Positions 54,575 to 63,116 of a stretch of 64,000 bases of DNA are shown here, piece by piece; the first letter of the stretch is position 1; each line of letters starts with the position of its first letter. The DNA is from Rhodoblastus sp964425315. GTDB taxonomy: Bacteria; Pseudomonadota; Alphaproteobacteria; Rhizobiales; Beijerinckiaceae. A program made the translations under genes and the position numbers. A model generated the notes under the pieces. It was not told the origin of the DNA. It ran no database searches and saw only the letters and a list, made by a program, of their open reading frames with translations. The stretch is taken from NCBI GenBank assembly GCA_964425315.1, contig CAYRNB010000002.1:1-64000 (forward strand), read 5' to 3'.

Positions 54575-55567
54575 ATGAGACCTGGTCAAAACAAGCGCAT
54601 GCGTGGTCGTAGCAATCGTAAAGGTCCCAACCCTTTGACGCGGACCTACGAGTCGAACGGTCCCGACGTAAAGATCCGTGGCACCGCCCAGCATATCGCC
54701 GAAAAATATTTGCAATTGGCGCGTGACGCCCATTCTTCCGGCGATCCCGTGGGAGCCGAGAATTATTTGCAACATGCAGAACATTATTTTCGCTTGATCG
54801 CGGCAGCGCAGACTGCTCAACAACAAGCACATATGGGCTACGCCCGAAGCAGCGAAGAATTGGACGAAAGCGACGAAGATGACGATCTTGGCGCGGCGCC
54901 GGATCGTTTCGCTTCGCCCTTCGAAAGAGCCACGCAAAACACCTCCTTTCAGGCGCCACAGCAGAACGGTGGGCCGATGGGATATGGCGGTCAGCCGCAG
55001 CCTTATTTAGATCGTCCGAATTTTGCCTCAGAAGGTAATGAGCGTCAGGGCGAGAGGTCGGATCGTCAAGAAAGAAACAATGACCGTGGCCTGAACCCTG
55101 TCGGCGATCGTCAAGATAGACAACCGCGCCCCGAACGGCGCTTCGGTGCGCAAGGCGAACGCCCGAGCGGAGACCGTCAACATAGCCAGGGTCGCAACCG
55201 ATTTCGTGATCAGCAGTCGCGCAACGACCCGAGCCCTAGCGGCCAGGAGCAGCCACGTGTCGAATTTGACGCGATGAACTCGGTCTTGCCCTCTTTCATC
55301 ACCGCTCCGACGCGCATTCCTGCCGCTTCCGCAGCGCCTAGCGCGACGGATCCGTCCTCGCCTCCGCAAGCTGGCTCGCGAATGGACGCTCTTTCCGCGC
55401 CCGCCGCTTCATCGGCGCAGCCCTCGGAATTTGACGGGGGACCTGATGGGGGTGGAGATGAGAACCGCTTCCATCTGCGTCCTCGCCGTCGCCGGCGGCC
55501 GCGCCCCGATACGGCGCTGGAAAGCGGAGACGCTCCGCCTTTGGCAGAGACGAATTCGACCGACTGA
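54575..55567 (+). CDS. DUF4167 family RNA-binding-like protein
   Basis: A 330-residue protein whose N-terminal 90 residues form the DUF4167 domain (MRPGQNKRMRGRSNRKGPNP, then AQHIAEKYLQLARDAHSSGD and NYLQHAEHYFRLIAAA). The rest is low complexity, rich in Arg, Gln, Asp, Gly and Pro, with repeated GDRQ/ERSDRQ-like words (about 150-225), typical of disordered RNA-binding tails; it ends in a basic RPRRRRRPRPDT stretch. ATG 54575 has AGGGA upstream. Function unknown. It keeps the usual place between prmC and clpB. Confidence 0.88.
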   Translation: MRPGQNKRMRGRSNRKGPNPLTRTYESNGPDVKIRGTAQHIAEKYLQLARDAHSSGDPVGAENYLQHAEHYFRLIAAAQTAQQQAHMGYARSSEELDESDEDDDLGAAPDRFASPFERATQNTSFQAPQQNGGPMGYGGQPQPYLDRPNFASEGNERQGERSDRQERNNDRGLNPVGDRQDRQPRPERRFGAQGERPSGDRQHSQGRNRFRDQQSRNDPSPSGQEQPRVEFDAMNSVLPSFITAPTRIPAASAAPSATDPSSPPQAGSRMDALSAPAASSAQPSEFDGGPDGGGDENRFHLRPRRRRRPRPDTALESGDAPPLAETNSTD

Positions 55568-55588
55568 AATCGTCGTCCCGGACGTCAG

Positions 55589-55613
55589 CGGCGCCTCACG
55601 GCGCCGTTTTTTT
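55589..55613 (+). terminator. Rho-independent terminator after the DUF4167 gene
   Basis: CGGCGCC, a TCAC loop and GGCGCCG form a perfect 7-bp GC stem followed at once by seven Ts (55607-55613). It lies 22 bp after the stop codon and separates this transcript from clpB. Confidence 0.88.
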
Positions 55614-55658
55614 GGATTCTGCTCCCTCGCCCCCAAGACACCCTTTATGCCGTAGCGC

Positions 55659-55687
55659 CTTTTCAACTTTCCAAGGCGTTCCCATAT
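55659..55687 (+). promoter_or_regulatory. Candidate clpB promoter
   Basis: CTTTTC (55659-55664), 16 bp and CCCATAT (55681-55687) loosely resemble a heat-shock promoter; the -10 box is the better half. GGCGTT and AACGCC flank the -10 box as a small inverted repeat (55675-55694). Weaker than the htpG promoter. Confidence 0.3.
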
Positions 55688-55725
55688 CAACGCCGTGGCT
55701 GCCGAATGGGGCCAAATCGGTAGGA

Positions 55726-55757
55726 CGCGACAATCTCGCCGCAGGGAGATTGTCGCG
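55726..55757 (+). promoter_or_regulatory. Perfect 12-bp inverted repeat before clpB
   Basis: CGCGACAATCTC, an 8-base spacer and GAGATTGTCGCG end 5 bases before the GGAGG ribosome-binding site and 16 bases before the clpB ATG. In RNA it would be a stable hairpin beside, but not covering, the ribosome-binding site. It differs from the CIRCE consensus in both arms and spacer length. It may be an operator or a translational control element. Confidence 0.65.
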
Positions 55758-55773
55758 GGCTTGGAGGACTGAC

Positions 55774-58401
55774 ATGAATTTCGAGAAATTCACCGAACGC
55801 GCGCGTGGCTTTGTGCAGTCGGCGCAATCCTTGGCGATCCGCGAAGGCCATCAACAATTTACGCCGTCGCATCTCCTCAAGGTTCTTCTTGAAGACGATC
55901 AAGGACTTTCCGCCGGCCTTATTGACAAGTCCGGAGGGCGTTCGCGCGAAGCGCTCCAGCAGTGCGAAATATCGCTGGCCAAACTGCCTCGCGTGGAAGG
56001 CTCCGGCGCCGGTCAGCTTTATCTCGCCCCCGCCACGGCGCGGCTTTTCGACAACGCGGAGAAGATTGCGCAGAAGGCCGGCGATTCTTTCGTAACGGTT
56101 GAGCGGCTTCTGCTCGCTCTCGCCATGGAAAAGGATAGCGACGCGGGCAAGATCCTCGCCGCAGCCGGAGCCAATGCACAGGGACTAAATAAGGCCATCG
56201 AAGATTTGCGCAAAGGTCGGACCGCGGATTCCGCCTCTGCCGAAAACGCCTATGACGCCTTGAAGAAATATGCGCGCGACCTGACCGAGGCGGCGCGCGA
56301 GGGAAAGCTCGACCCTGTCATCGGTCGCGACGAAGAGATCCGTCGCACCATTCAGGTTCTTTCCCGCCGCACCAAGAATAACCCCGTCCTCATCGGCGAG
56401 CCGGGCGTCGGCAAGACCGCCATTGTCGAAGGTTTGGCTTTGCGCATCGTCAATGGCGACGTGCCTGAAAGCTTGCGCGACAAAAGCCTCCTGGCCCTGG
56501 ACATGGGCGCGCTGATCGCCGGAGCCAAATATCGTGGCGAATTCGAGGAGCGTCTCAAAGCCGTGCTCAATGAAGTGACGGCGGCGGCAGGCGGAATCAT
56601 TCTTTTCATTGACGAAATGCATACGCTCGTCGGCGCGGGTAAGGCGGATGGCGCGATGGACGCCTCCAATCTGCTCAAACCTGCCTTGGCGCGCGGCGAG
56701 TTGCATTGCGTGGGGGCGACCACGCTCGACGAATACCGCAAGCATGTTGAAAAAGACGCGGCTTTAGCTCGCCGCTTTCAGCCGGTTTTCGTCAGCGAAC
56801 CGACTGTCGAGGACACCATCTCGATTTTGCGCGGTCTCAGGGAAAAATATGAACTGCATCACGGGGTGCGCATGAGCGATTCGGCTCTGGTCGCGGCGGC
56901 CGTCTTGTCCAATCGCTATATTTCCGACCGTTTTCTGCCTGACAAGGCCATAGACCTTGTCGACGAAGCTGCGTCGCGGCTAAGGATGCAAGTCGATTCG
57001 AAGCCTGAGGAACTGGACGAATACGACCGCCGGATCGTTCAACTGAAGATCGAGCAAGAAGCGCTCAAGAAGGAGACCGACAAGGCTTCGCAGGACCGTC
57101 TCAAACGGCTCGAGGCCGAACTGGCCGATCTGAGTGAGAAATCTTCCGAATTGACGTCTCGATGGCGGGCGGAAAAGGACAAGCTCGGCGCGGCGCAAAA
57201 GATGAAAGAGCAGCTGGAATCGGCGCGCAATGAATTGCTCATAGCTCAGCGTAAGGGCGACTTTTCCGAAGCCGGCCGGCTTACCTATGGCGTGATTCCA
57301 GAACTTGAGCGCAATCTCGCCGAGACTGAGGCCAAGACCAGCGACGTTCTGGTGGACGAAGCCGTGACCCCCGACCATATCGCGCAAGTCGTTTCGCGTT
57401 GGACCGGAGTGCCGGTCGACAAAATGTTGGAAGGCGAGCGAGCTAAACTCTTAAAGATGGAAGAGGAGCTTGCCCGTCGCGTGGTTGGGCAGAAGGAGGC
57501 GGTGGCTGCGGTCGCCACTGCCGTGCGTCGGGCGCGCGCGGGCCTGCAGGATCCCAACCGGCCGATCGGCTCCTTCATGTTTCTGGGCCCCACGGGCGTC
57601 GGCAAGACGGAACTCACCAAAGCACTGGCCGCCTTCCTGTTCGACGACGAAACGGCCATGGTCAGGCTCGATATGTCGGAATATATGGAAAAACATTCCG
57701 TCTCGCGGCTGATCGGCGCGCCTCCGGGCTATGTCGGTTACGAAGAAGGCGGCGCGTTGACTGAAGCGGTCCGGCGGCGGCCTTATCAAGTCGTGCTGTT
57801 CGACGAGATCGAAAAAGCCCATCCCGACGTCTTCAACGTTTTGCTGCAGGTTTTGGACGATGGACGCCTCACCGACGGCCAAGGGAGGACGGTGGATTTT
57901 CGCAACGTCGTCATCATCATGACCTCGAATCTCGGCTCGGAATTTCTTGTGATGCAAAAGGAGGGCGAGGATTCGTCGGCCGTGCATGACGAAGTGATGC
58001 AGGTTGTCCGCTCCCATTTCCGCCCCGAATTCTTGAACCGCGTCGATGAGATCATCCTGTTCCATCGCCTGCGGCGAGAGGATATGGGCGCCATCGTCGA
58101 CATCCAGTTCAAGCGGCTCTCTCGCCTGCTGGAGGATCGCAAGATTGAGCTGGACCTTACGGATAGTGGGCGCAAGTGGTTGGCCGATAAAGGATATGAC
58201 CCCGCCTATGGCGCCCGTCCATTGAAACGGGTGATCCAGAAAAATGTGCAGGATCCGCTGGCGGAAAAGATTCTCGACGGCGAGGTCGGCGAAGGTCAGA
58301 CCGTTAAAATTGCGGCAAAAGACGGGGTTCTAATGATAGATGGCGCTCCAGTCGGCCGCGATCACGGCGACGCCGAGCCAGCGCCGGCGTTTCTCAACTG
58401 A
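55774..58401 (+). CDS. clpB: ATP-dependent chaperone ClpB
   Basis: An 875-residue Hsp100 disaggregase. The Clp N-domain is at about 1-145; the first AAA+ ring has Walker A LIGEPGVGKTAIVEG (about 200-215) and Walker B ILFIDEMHTLVGAG; the ClpB-specific coiled-coil middle domain spans about 410-525; the second AAA+ ring has FLGPTGVGKTELTKAL (about 604) and VLFDEIEKAHPDVFN. It works with DnaK in aggregate removal. ATG 55774 has GGAGG at six bases. Upstream signals are listed separately. Confidence 0.97.
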   Translation: MNFEKFTERARGFVQSAQSLAIREGHQQFTPSHLLKVLLEDDQGLSAGLIDKSGGRSREALQQCEISLAKLPRVEGSGAGQLYLAPATARLFDNAEKIAQKAGDSFVTVERLLLALAMEKDSDAGKILAAAGANAQGLNKAIEDLRKGRTADSASAENAYDALKKYARDLTEAAREGKLDPVIGRDEEIRRTIQVLSRRTKNNPVLIGEPGVGKTAIVEGLALRIVNGDVPESLRDKSLLALDMGALIAGAKYRGEFEERLKAVLNEVTAAAGGIILFIDEMHTLVGAGKADGAMDASNLLKPALARGELHCVGATTLDEYRKHVEKDAALARRFQPVFVSEPTVEDTISILRGLREKYELHHGVRMSDSALVAAAVLSNRYISDRFLPDKAIDLVDEAASRLRMQVDSKPEELDEYDRRIVQLKIEQEALKKETDKASQDRLKRLEAELADLSEKSSELTSRWRAEKDKLGAAQKMKEQLESARNELLIAQRKGDFSEAGRLTYGVIPELERNLAETEAKTSDVLVDEAVTPDHIAQVVSRWTGVPVDKMLEGERAKLLKMEEELARRVVGQKEAVAAVATAVRRARAGLQDPNRPIGSFMFLGPTGVGKTELTKALAAFLFDDETAMVRLDMSEYMEKHSVSRLIGAPPGYVGYEEGGALTEAVRRRPYQVVLFDEIEKAHPDVFNVLLQVLDDGRLTDGQGRTVDFRNVVIIMTSNLGSEFLVMQKEGEDSSAVHDEVMQVVRSHFRPEFLNRVDEIILFHRLRREDMGAIVDIQFKRLSRLLEDRKIELDLTDSGRKWLADKGYDPAYGARPLKRVIQKNVQDPLAEKILDGEVGEGQTVKIAAKDGVLMIDGAPVGRDHGDAEPAPAFLN

Positions 58402-58407
58402 AATCGG

Positions 58408-58432
58408 GAGGGGCGGCTTTCGGTCGCCTCTC
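58408..58432. terminator. Bidirectional terminator between clpB and uppP
   Basis: GAGGGGCGGC and GTCGCCTCTC form a 10-bp stem with two G-T wobbles and a 5-base loop between two convergent stop codons. The plus-strand tail is TTAATG and the minus-strand tail is not T-rich, so it is modest in either direction. Confidence 0.5.
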
Positions 58433-59308
58433 TTAATGCAACCACCCTACAGCCACTCCGCCCAGCAAGAAGACGCCAAGGAGAATTCGGTAGACAACGA
58501 ATGGCCAAGCGGCAAATCTTTCCAAAATCCGCATAAGACCCCAGATCGCCACAAAGGCGGAAATAGACGCCACGACAATGCCAACGCCGAGGATCATCCA
58601 GCCATGGGCCGATAAATGCGCTTTGTGAAGCTCGTATAGTTCTTTGACGCCAGCGCCAAATATCGCCGGCAATCCGAGAATAAAGGAAAAACGCGCGGCT
58701 TCGTCGCGTTCCAGATCGAGAAAAAAAGCGGCGGTCAAGGTTGAGCCGGAACGCGAAACGCCGGGAATCAACGCGCCAACTTGCGCCAATCCAACCAACA
58801 TTGCGTCCTTAAGCGAGACATTATCGAGGGTTCGTTTGTGTGAACAAAATTTCTCCGCCACGGCCAAGAGGAGCCCCATGACGATGCAGGCGACGCCAAT
58901 GACCGGCAGCGTCCGCAAAGGCGAGCCACAGGCGTTGAGCCATTTGGACAATAAGGTTCCGAAAATGACGATTGGAAGCGTCGCGAGCACAATCCATGTG
59001 CTGAAACGAAACTGCCAATCGCCAAAATCGCGGCGGCGTAAAGCGTCAATTGAACCGAAAACCAGTCCTCTGACATCGCTCCAAAAATAGGAAACGACCG
59101 CCGCGAGGGCGGCCATTTGCATTGCCGCCGAAAAGGCTGAACCCGGATCACGCCATCCCAATAATGCGGGAACGACGCGCATATGCGCGGTCGAAGAAAT
59201 GGGCATAAGTTCGGTAATGCCCTGAAGAACGCCAAGCGCCGCGACCTTTACGAAGCCTAGCGCGACAAATCCCGTATCCACTCCATGAGTGCAGGCGCCT
59301 GCCGACAT
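58433..59308 (-). CDS. uppP: Undecaprenyl-diphosphate phosphatase
   Basis: A 291-residue integral membrane protein of the BacA/UppP family that recycles the undecaprenyl carrier. About seven or eight hydrophobic helices are visible. The catalytic motifs are QGITELMPISSTAH (about 29-42; the more common form is QGxTEFLPISSSGH) and LIPGVSRSGSTLTA (about 180-193), so the active site is intact with a slightly divergent first motif. It may be one of two paralogues. It converges on clpB. Confidence 0.9.
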   Translation of the reverse strand: MSAGACTHGVDTGFVALGFVKVAALGVLQGITELMPISSTAHMRVVPALLGWRDPGSAFSAAMQMAALAAVVSYFWSDVRGLVFGSIDALRRRDFGDWQFRFSTWIVLATLPIVIFGTLLSKWLNACGSPLRTLPVIGVACIVMGLLLAVAEKFCSHKRTLDNVSLKDAMLVGLAQVGALIPGVSRSGSTLTAAFFLDLERDEAARFSFILGLPAIFGAGVKELYELHKAHLSAHGWMILGVGIVVASISAFVAIWGLMRILERFAAWPFVVYRILLGVFLLGGVAVGWLH

Positions 59309-59391
59309 GATTGAGCCCCGCGCGAATCAAAAAACAGCGTCTGACTGTTGTGGCAAAGGCGCCCGAGGCTTGCAATCGCAGTTCAACGAAA

Positions 59392-61374
59392 TCAGGCGTT
59401 GCAGCCACGATCCTCAACAATGCGGACGATATCGGCCATGATGGCGTTGATCTCGTAATCTTTGGGCGTATAGACCGCCGCAACCCCTTCAGACAGAAGC
59501 AGTTTTTCGTCTTCAGGCGGAATGATGCCGCCGACGACGACGGGGACATCCGACATACCTTGCACCTTCATGCGAGCCAAAACATCGCGCACCAATGGCA
59601 CGTGCGAACCCGAGAGAATAGACAGACCGATGACGTGAACGCCTTCTTCCAGCGCAGTATTGACGATTTCCGCCGGGGTCAGGCGGATGCCTTCATAAAC
59701 TACCTCCATGCCGGCGTCGCGAGCGCGCACCGCAATCTGTTCGGCGCCGTTGGAGTGACCGTCGAGACCCGGCTTTCCGACCAGGAATTTGACCCGCCGG
59801 CCGATTTTCCTAGAAACTCGCTCGACCTCCGAGCGCACGGGATCAAGTGACCCGCCAGCCTGTCGGGCGCTGACCCCGACGCCAGTTGGAGCGCGAAACT
59901 CGCCGAAAACCTCGCGCAGTGTTCGGCCCCATTCACCAGTCGTGACGCCGGCTTTGGCCGCAGCGATCGACGGCTCCATAATATTGCGTTCCTCCTGAGC
60001 CGCGGCGCGCAATTCCGCCAAGGCTTTCTCGACCGCCTTTCCATTGCGTTTCGCACGCCATGACTTAAGACGCTCAATTTGCTCGTCTTCGACACGTTCG
60101 GGCACCACAAGGATAGCCCCTTCGCCCGTCGTCAAAGGCGATGGTTCGCTTTCAACGAATTTATTGACGCCGACGACGATTTGCTCGCCCGCCTCAATGG
60201 CTTCGAGACGCCGCGAGTTCGATTCGACTAATTTCGACTTCAAATATCCGCTTTCGACCGCAGCCACAGCGCCCCCCATGGCGTCGATGGCGGCAAGCTC
60301 GGCGAGCGCCTCTTTCTTGAGCTCATTGACTTTTTTCGTCAGTTCCACGCTGCCGTCGAACAAATCCCCATATTCGAGCAGGTCGGTCTCGTAAGCGAGG
60401 ATTTGCTGCAGGCGCAGCGACCATTGCTGGTCGAACGGACGGGGGAGACCCAAAGCTTCGTTCCAGGCCGGTAATTGCACGGCGCGGGCGCGCGCCTTTT
60501 TCGATAGCACTACCGCCAAGGTCTCGATCAATATGCGATAAACGTTATTCTCCGGCTGTTGTTCGGTAAGCCCAAGCGAATTGACCTGAACGCCATAGCG
60601 GAAACGCCGGTATTTCTGGTCCGTGACGCCATAGCGATCACGGGTGAGCTCGTCCCACAATTCGGTAAAGGCGCGCACTTTGGCGAGTTCGGTGACAAAT
60701 CGCATGCCGGCGTTGAGAAAAAAGGAAATCCGGCCGACAACCTCGCCGAAGTCGGCCTCCGAAACTTGGCCGGATTTTTTCACCGTATCGAGAATGGCGA
60801 CGGCGGTCGCCAAAGCATAGGATAATTCCTGAACCGGCGTCGCCCCCGCCTCCTGCAAATGATAAGAGCAGACATTCATCGGGTTCCATTTCGGAACTTC
60901 GCGGGTAGTGAATAAAATCACGTCCTTCGTCAGTCGCAACGACGGGCCGGGCGGAAACACATAAGTGCCGCGCGAAAGATATTCCTTGATAATGTCATTC
61001 TGCGTCGTTCCCTGCAGCGCCATGCGCGGCGCGCCTTGGGCGTCGGCGGCGGCTATATAGAGCGAGAGGAGCCACGGCGCCGTGGCGTTGATCGTCATAG
61101 ATGTGTTCATCTGCGCGATCGGAATACCGTCGAACAAAGCTTTCATATCGCCCAGATGCGATATCGGCACGCCGACTTTGCCCACTTCGCCGCGGGAAAG
61201 GGGATGATCGGAATCATAGCCGGTCTGGGTCGGCAAATCGAAGGCGATTGAGAGCCCTGTCTGACCCTTCGCGAGATTGCTGCGATATAGTTTGTTGGAT
61301 TCCGTCGCGGTTGAATGGCCCGCATAGGTGCGGAAAATCCAGGGCTTATCGCGTTGGGAAGCTGTCTTCGTCAT
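59392..61374 (-). CDS. meaA: Ethylmalonyl-CoA mutase (MeaA type)
   Basis: A 660-residue adenosylcobalamin mutase turning (2R)-ethylmalonyl-CoA into methylsuccinyl-CoA. The N-terminal TIM-barrel (about 1-500) starts KPWIFRTYAGHSTATESN and has LSIAFDLPTQTGYDSDHPLS and MNTSMTINATAPW. The B12 domain has VGKPGLDGHSNGAEQIAVRA (base-off D-x-H-x-x-G, about 542) and GLSILSGSH. MeaA-type length and pathway context favour ethylmalonyl- over methylmalonyl-CoA mutase. ATG 61374 has GAGG upstream. It diverges from ccrA. Confidence 0.93.
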   Translation of the reverse strand: MTKTASQRDKPWIFRTYAGHSTATESNKLYRSNLAKGQTGLSIAFDLPTQTGYDSDHPLSRGEVGKVGVPISHLGDMKALFDGIPIAQMNTSMTINATAPWLLSLYIAAADAQGAPRMALQGTTQNDIIKEYLSRGTYVFPPGPSLRLTKDVILFTTREVPKWNPMNVCSYHLQEAGATPVQELSYALATAVAILDTVKKSGQVSEADFGEVVGRISFFLNAGMRFVTELAKVRAFTELWDELTRDRYGVTDQKYRRFRYGVQVNSLGLTEQQPENNVYRILIETLAVVLSKKARARAVQLPAWNEALGLPRPFDQQWSLRLQQILAYETDLLEYGDLFDGSVELTKKVNELKKEALAELAAIDAMGGAVAAVESGYLKSKLVESNSRRLEAIEAGEQIVVGVNKFVESEPSPLTTGEGAILVVPERVEDEQIERLKSWRAKRNGKAVEKALAELRAAAQEERNIMEPSIAAAKAGVTTGEWGRTLREVFGEFRAPTGVGVSARQAGGSLDPVRSEVERVSRKIGRRVKFLVGKPGLDGHSNGAEQIAVRARDAGMEVVYEGIRLTPAEIVNTALEEGVHVIGLSILSGSHVPLVRDVLARMKVQGMSDVPVVVGGIIPPEDEKLLLSEGVAAVYTPKDYEINAIMADIVRIVEDRGCNA

Positions 61375-61455
61375 CGGGAGCCTCACTCTTAACCAGCGCG
61401 GGGGACGGCTGAGCTTATGGTCTGCGCTTTCGCTCGACCATTGCTTTGCCTCACT

Positions 61456-61466
61456 TTGCCGCACAG
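61456..61466 (+). repeat. Direct repeat TTGCCGCACAG, copy 1
   Basis: The 11-base word TTGCCGCACAG, repeated 196 bp further on (61652-61662) in the same direction. This copy is about 80 bases before the meaA start codon and overlaps the end of a CTTTGCC tandem pair. Confidence 0.5.
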
Positions 61467-61533
61467 CACAATCGGCTATCAGGCGGCAGCCTCCCGGCGC
61501 AGATTAGCTGCTTGGAGCCAATAACTCTATGAT

Positions 61534-61553
61534 TTCGCCCAGGGTTGGGCGAA
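61534..61553. repeat. Inverted repeat in the meaA-ccrA region
   Basis: TTCGCCCA, a GGGT spacer and TGGGCGAA: a perfect 8-bp inverted repeat about 160 bases from the meaA start and 260 bases from ccrA. A candidate operator for a dimeric regulator. Confidence 0.55.
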
Positions 61554-61622
61554 GGATCGCCTGGCTGCCATGACGGGAACAAAACAGGCGCCAACTTTAG
61601 CATGAAATAAAAAATCTCGGCG

Positions 61623-61651
61623 TTGCTCGCCAAGACGCAATAACATGTATA
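61623..61651 (+). promoter_or_regulatory. Candidate ccrA promoter
   Basis: TTGCTC (61623-61628), 17 bp and TGTATA (61646-61651). A moderate match to the housekeeping consensus, with a leader of about 160 nt before ccrA. Confidence 0.4.
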
Positions 61652-61662
61652 TTGCCGCACAG
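61652..61662 (+). repeat. Direct repeat TTGCCGCACAG, copy 2
   Basis: The second copy of the 11-base word, directly after the TGTATA -10-like box on the ccrA side. It would overlap the predicted ccrA transcription start. Confidence 0.5.
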
Positions 61663-61817
61663 AGACGTGAAACCAACCCTTCCGCTTTCGTTTAGTCTCC
61701 CCCACGCAGTTTTTTGTGTGGCGCCGCACGAGGCGGATCAGCTATTTCACTTTTTCATGTCGCATTCTCGTTTCGGGCTATCAAGAAGCAATGGTCCAGC
61801 AACGACAGGAGTCAGCG

Positions 61818-63116
61818 TTGAACACTCAATCGCCAGTGGCGACCGGCGCTAATGCCGGAAAGGAGCCGGTCCTGAAGGATTTGTATGATATCGGCGAGAT
61901 TCCGCCCTTGGGCCATGTCCCCAAGAACATGCATGCTTGGGTCATCCGCAGGGAAAGGCACGGTCCACCGGAATCGGCGATGCAGCTTGAAGTCGTTCCG
62001 ACCTGGGAGCTGGACAGTCATGACGTCCTGGTCTTGGTCATGGCCGCCGGCGTCAACTACAATGGCGTCTGGGCTGCTCTTGGCGAGCCCATTTCCGTTC
62101 TGGACGTCCATAAGCAGCCTTTCCATATAGCCGGTTCCGACGCTGCAGGCATCGTTTGGGCCGTCGGTTCCAAGGTCAAGCGCTGGAAAGTCGGCGACGA
62201 GGTTGTCGTCCATTGTAATCAGGACGACGGCGACGATGAGGAATGCAACGGCGGCGATCCTATGTTCTCTGCGTCCCAGCGGATTTGGGGATACGAGACC
62301 CCGGATGGCTCGTTCGCGCAATTCTGCCGCGTGCAGGACCGCCAGCTGATGGTGCGTCCCAAACATCTGACGTGGGAAGAAAGCGCTTGTTACACACTGA
62401 CCCTCGCCACTGCCTATCGCATGTTATTCGGTCATGAGCCGCACCGCTTGAAGCCGGGGGACAATGTGCTCGTCTGGGGCGCTTCCGGCGGCCTCGGCGT
62501 TTTTGGCGTTCAGCTCATTGCCGCGGCTGGCGCCAATGCGATTGGAATCATCTCGGACGAATCCAAGCGCGATTATGTCCTTTCCCTGGGGGCGAAAGGC
62601 GTCATCAATCGCAAGGAATTCAAGTGCTGGGGTCAGCTTCCCAAGGTCAATTCGCCCGAATATGCGGAATGGCTCAAGGAATCCCGCAAATTTGGCAAAG
62701 CGATCTGGGATATTACCGGGAAGAAGGACGTCGACATCGTTTTCGAACACCCCGGAGAAGCGACGTTTCCCGTCTCGACCCTCGTGGTGAAGCGCGGCGG
62801 CATGGTCGTATTTTGCGCCGGCACCACCGGCTTCAACCTAACTTTCGACGCCCGCTATGTCTGGATGCGTCAAAAACGCATCCAAGGATCGCATTTCGCC
62901 CATTTAAAACAAGCGGCGGCGGCCAATAATTTCGTCGTCGACCGGCGCGTCGACCCTTGCATGTCGGAAGTTTTTCCCTGGACGAAAATTCCTCTGGCCC
63001 ACACCAAAATGTGGAAAAACCAGCACGCGCCCGGAAATATGGCTGTACTCGTCAACGCCACGCAAACCGGTCTGCGCACTTTGGAGGATGTGATCGACGC
63101 AGGAAAAACCCGCTGA
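61818..63116 (+). CDS. ccrA: Crotonyl-CoA carboxylase/reductase
   Basis: A 432-residue MDR-family enzyme, the key step of the ethylmalonyl-CoA pathway: NADPH-dependent reductive carboxylation of crotonyl-CoA. Visible are YDIGEIPPLGHVPKNMHAWV, AAGVNYNGVWAALGEPISV (CO2 and acyl-CoA site), VVVHCNQDDGDDEECNGGDP, the NADPH loop VWGASGGLGVFGVQLIAAAG (about 215-234), and HPGEATFPVSTLVVKRGG. The TTG at 61818 has AGGAG at six bases; an ATG at 61791 without a good site is the alternative. It diverges from meaA. Confidence 0.96.
   Translation: MNTQSPVATGANAGKEPVLKDLYDIGEIPPLGHVPKNMHAWVIRRERHGPPESAMQLEVVPTWELDSHDVLVLVMAAGVNYNGVWAALGEPISVLDVHKQPFHIAGSDAAGIVWAVGSKVKRWKVGDEVVVHCNQDDGDDEECNGGDPMFSASQRIWGYETPDGSFAQFCRVQDRQLMVRPKHLTWEESACYTLTLATAYRMLFGHEPHRLKPGDNVLVWGASGGLGVFGVQLIAAAGANAIGIISDESKRDYVLSLGAKGVINRKEFKCWGQLPKVNSPEYAEWLKESRKFGKAIWDITGKKDVDIVFEHPGEATFPVSTLVVKRGGMVVFCAGTTGFNLTFDARYVWMRQKRIQGSHFAHLKQAAAANNFVVDRRVDPCMSEVFPWTKIPLAHTKMWKNQHAPGNMAVLVNATQTGLRTLEDVIDAGKTR

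Larger units (their letters stand above)
61375..61817. other. Divergent regulatory region between meaA and ccrA
   Basis: This 443-bp region contains no gene. It holds the 11-mer TTGCCGCACAG twice in the same orientation (61456-61466 and 61652-61662), a CTTTGCC pair 10 bp apart (61444-61460), and a perfect 8-bp inverted repeat TTCGCCCA/TGGGCGAA (61534-61553). A promoter-like TTGCTC-N17-TGTATA (61623-61651) points toward ccrA. Joint control of both ethylmalonyl-CoA pathway genes is likely. Confidence 0.5.

Noticed and set aside
55726..55757. CIRCE element for HrcA before clpB
   Set aside because: The arms and the 8-base spacer differ from TTAGCACTC-N9-GAGTGCTAA; only the central ...CTC/GAG... 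letters agree.
61444..61460. PccR-type operator before meaA
   Set aside because: The CTTTGCC pair is spaced 10 bp apart and lacks the TTTGCAAA halves with 12-bp period expected for PccR.
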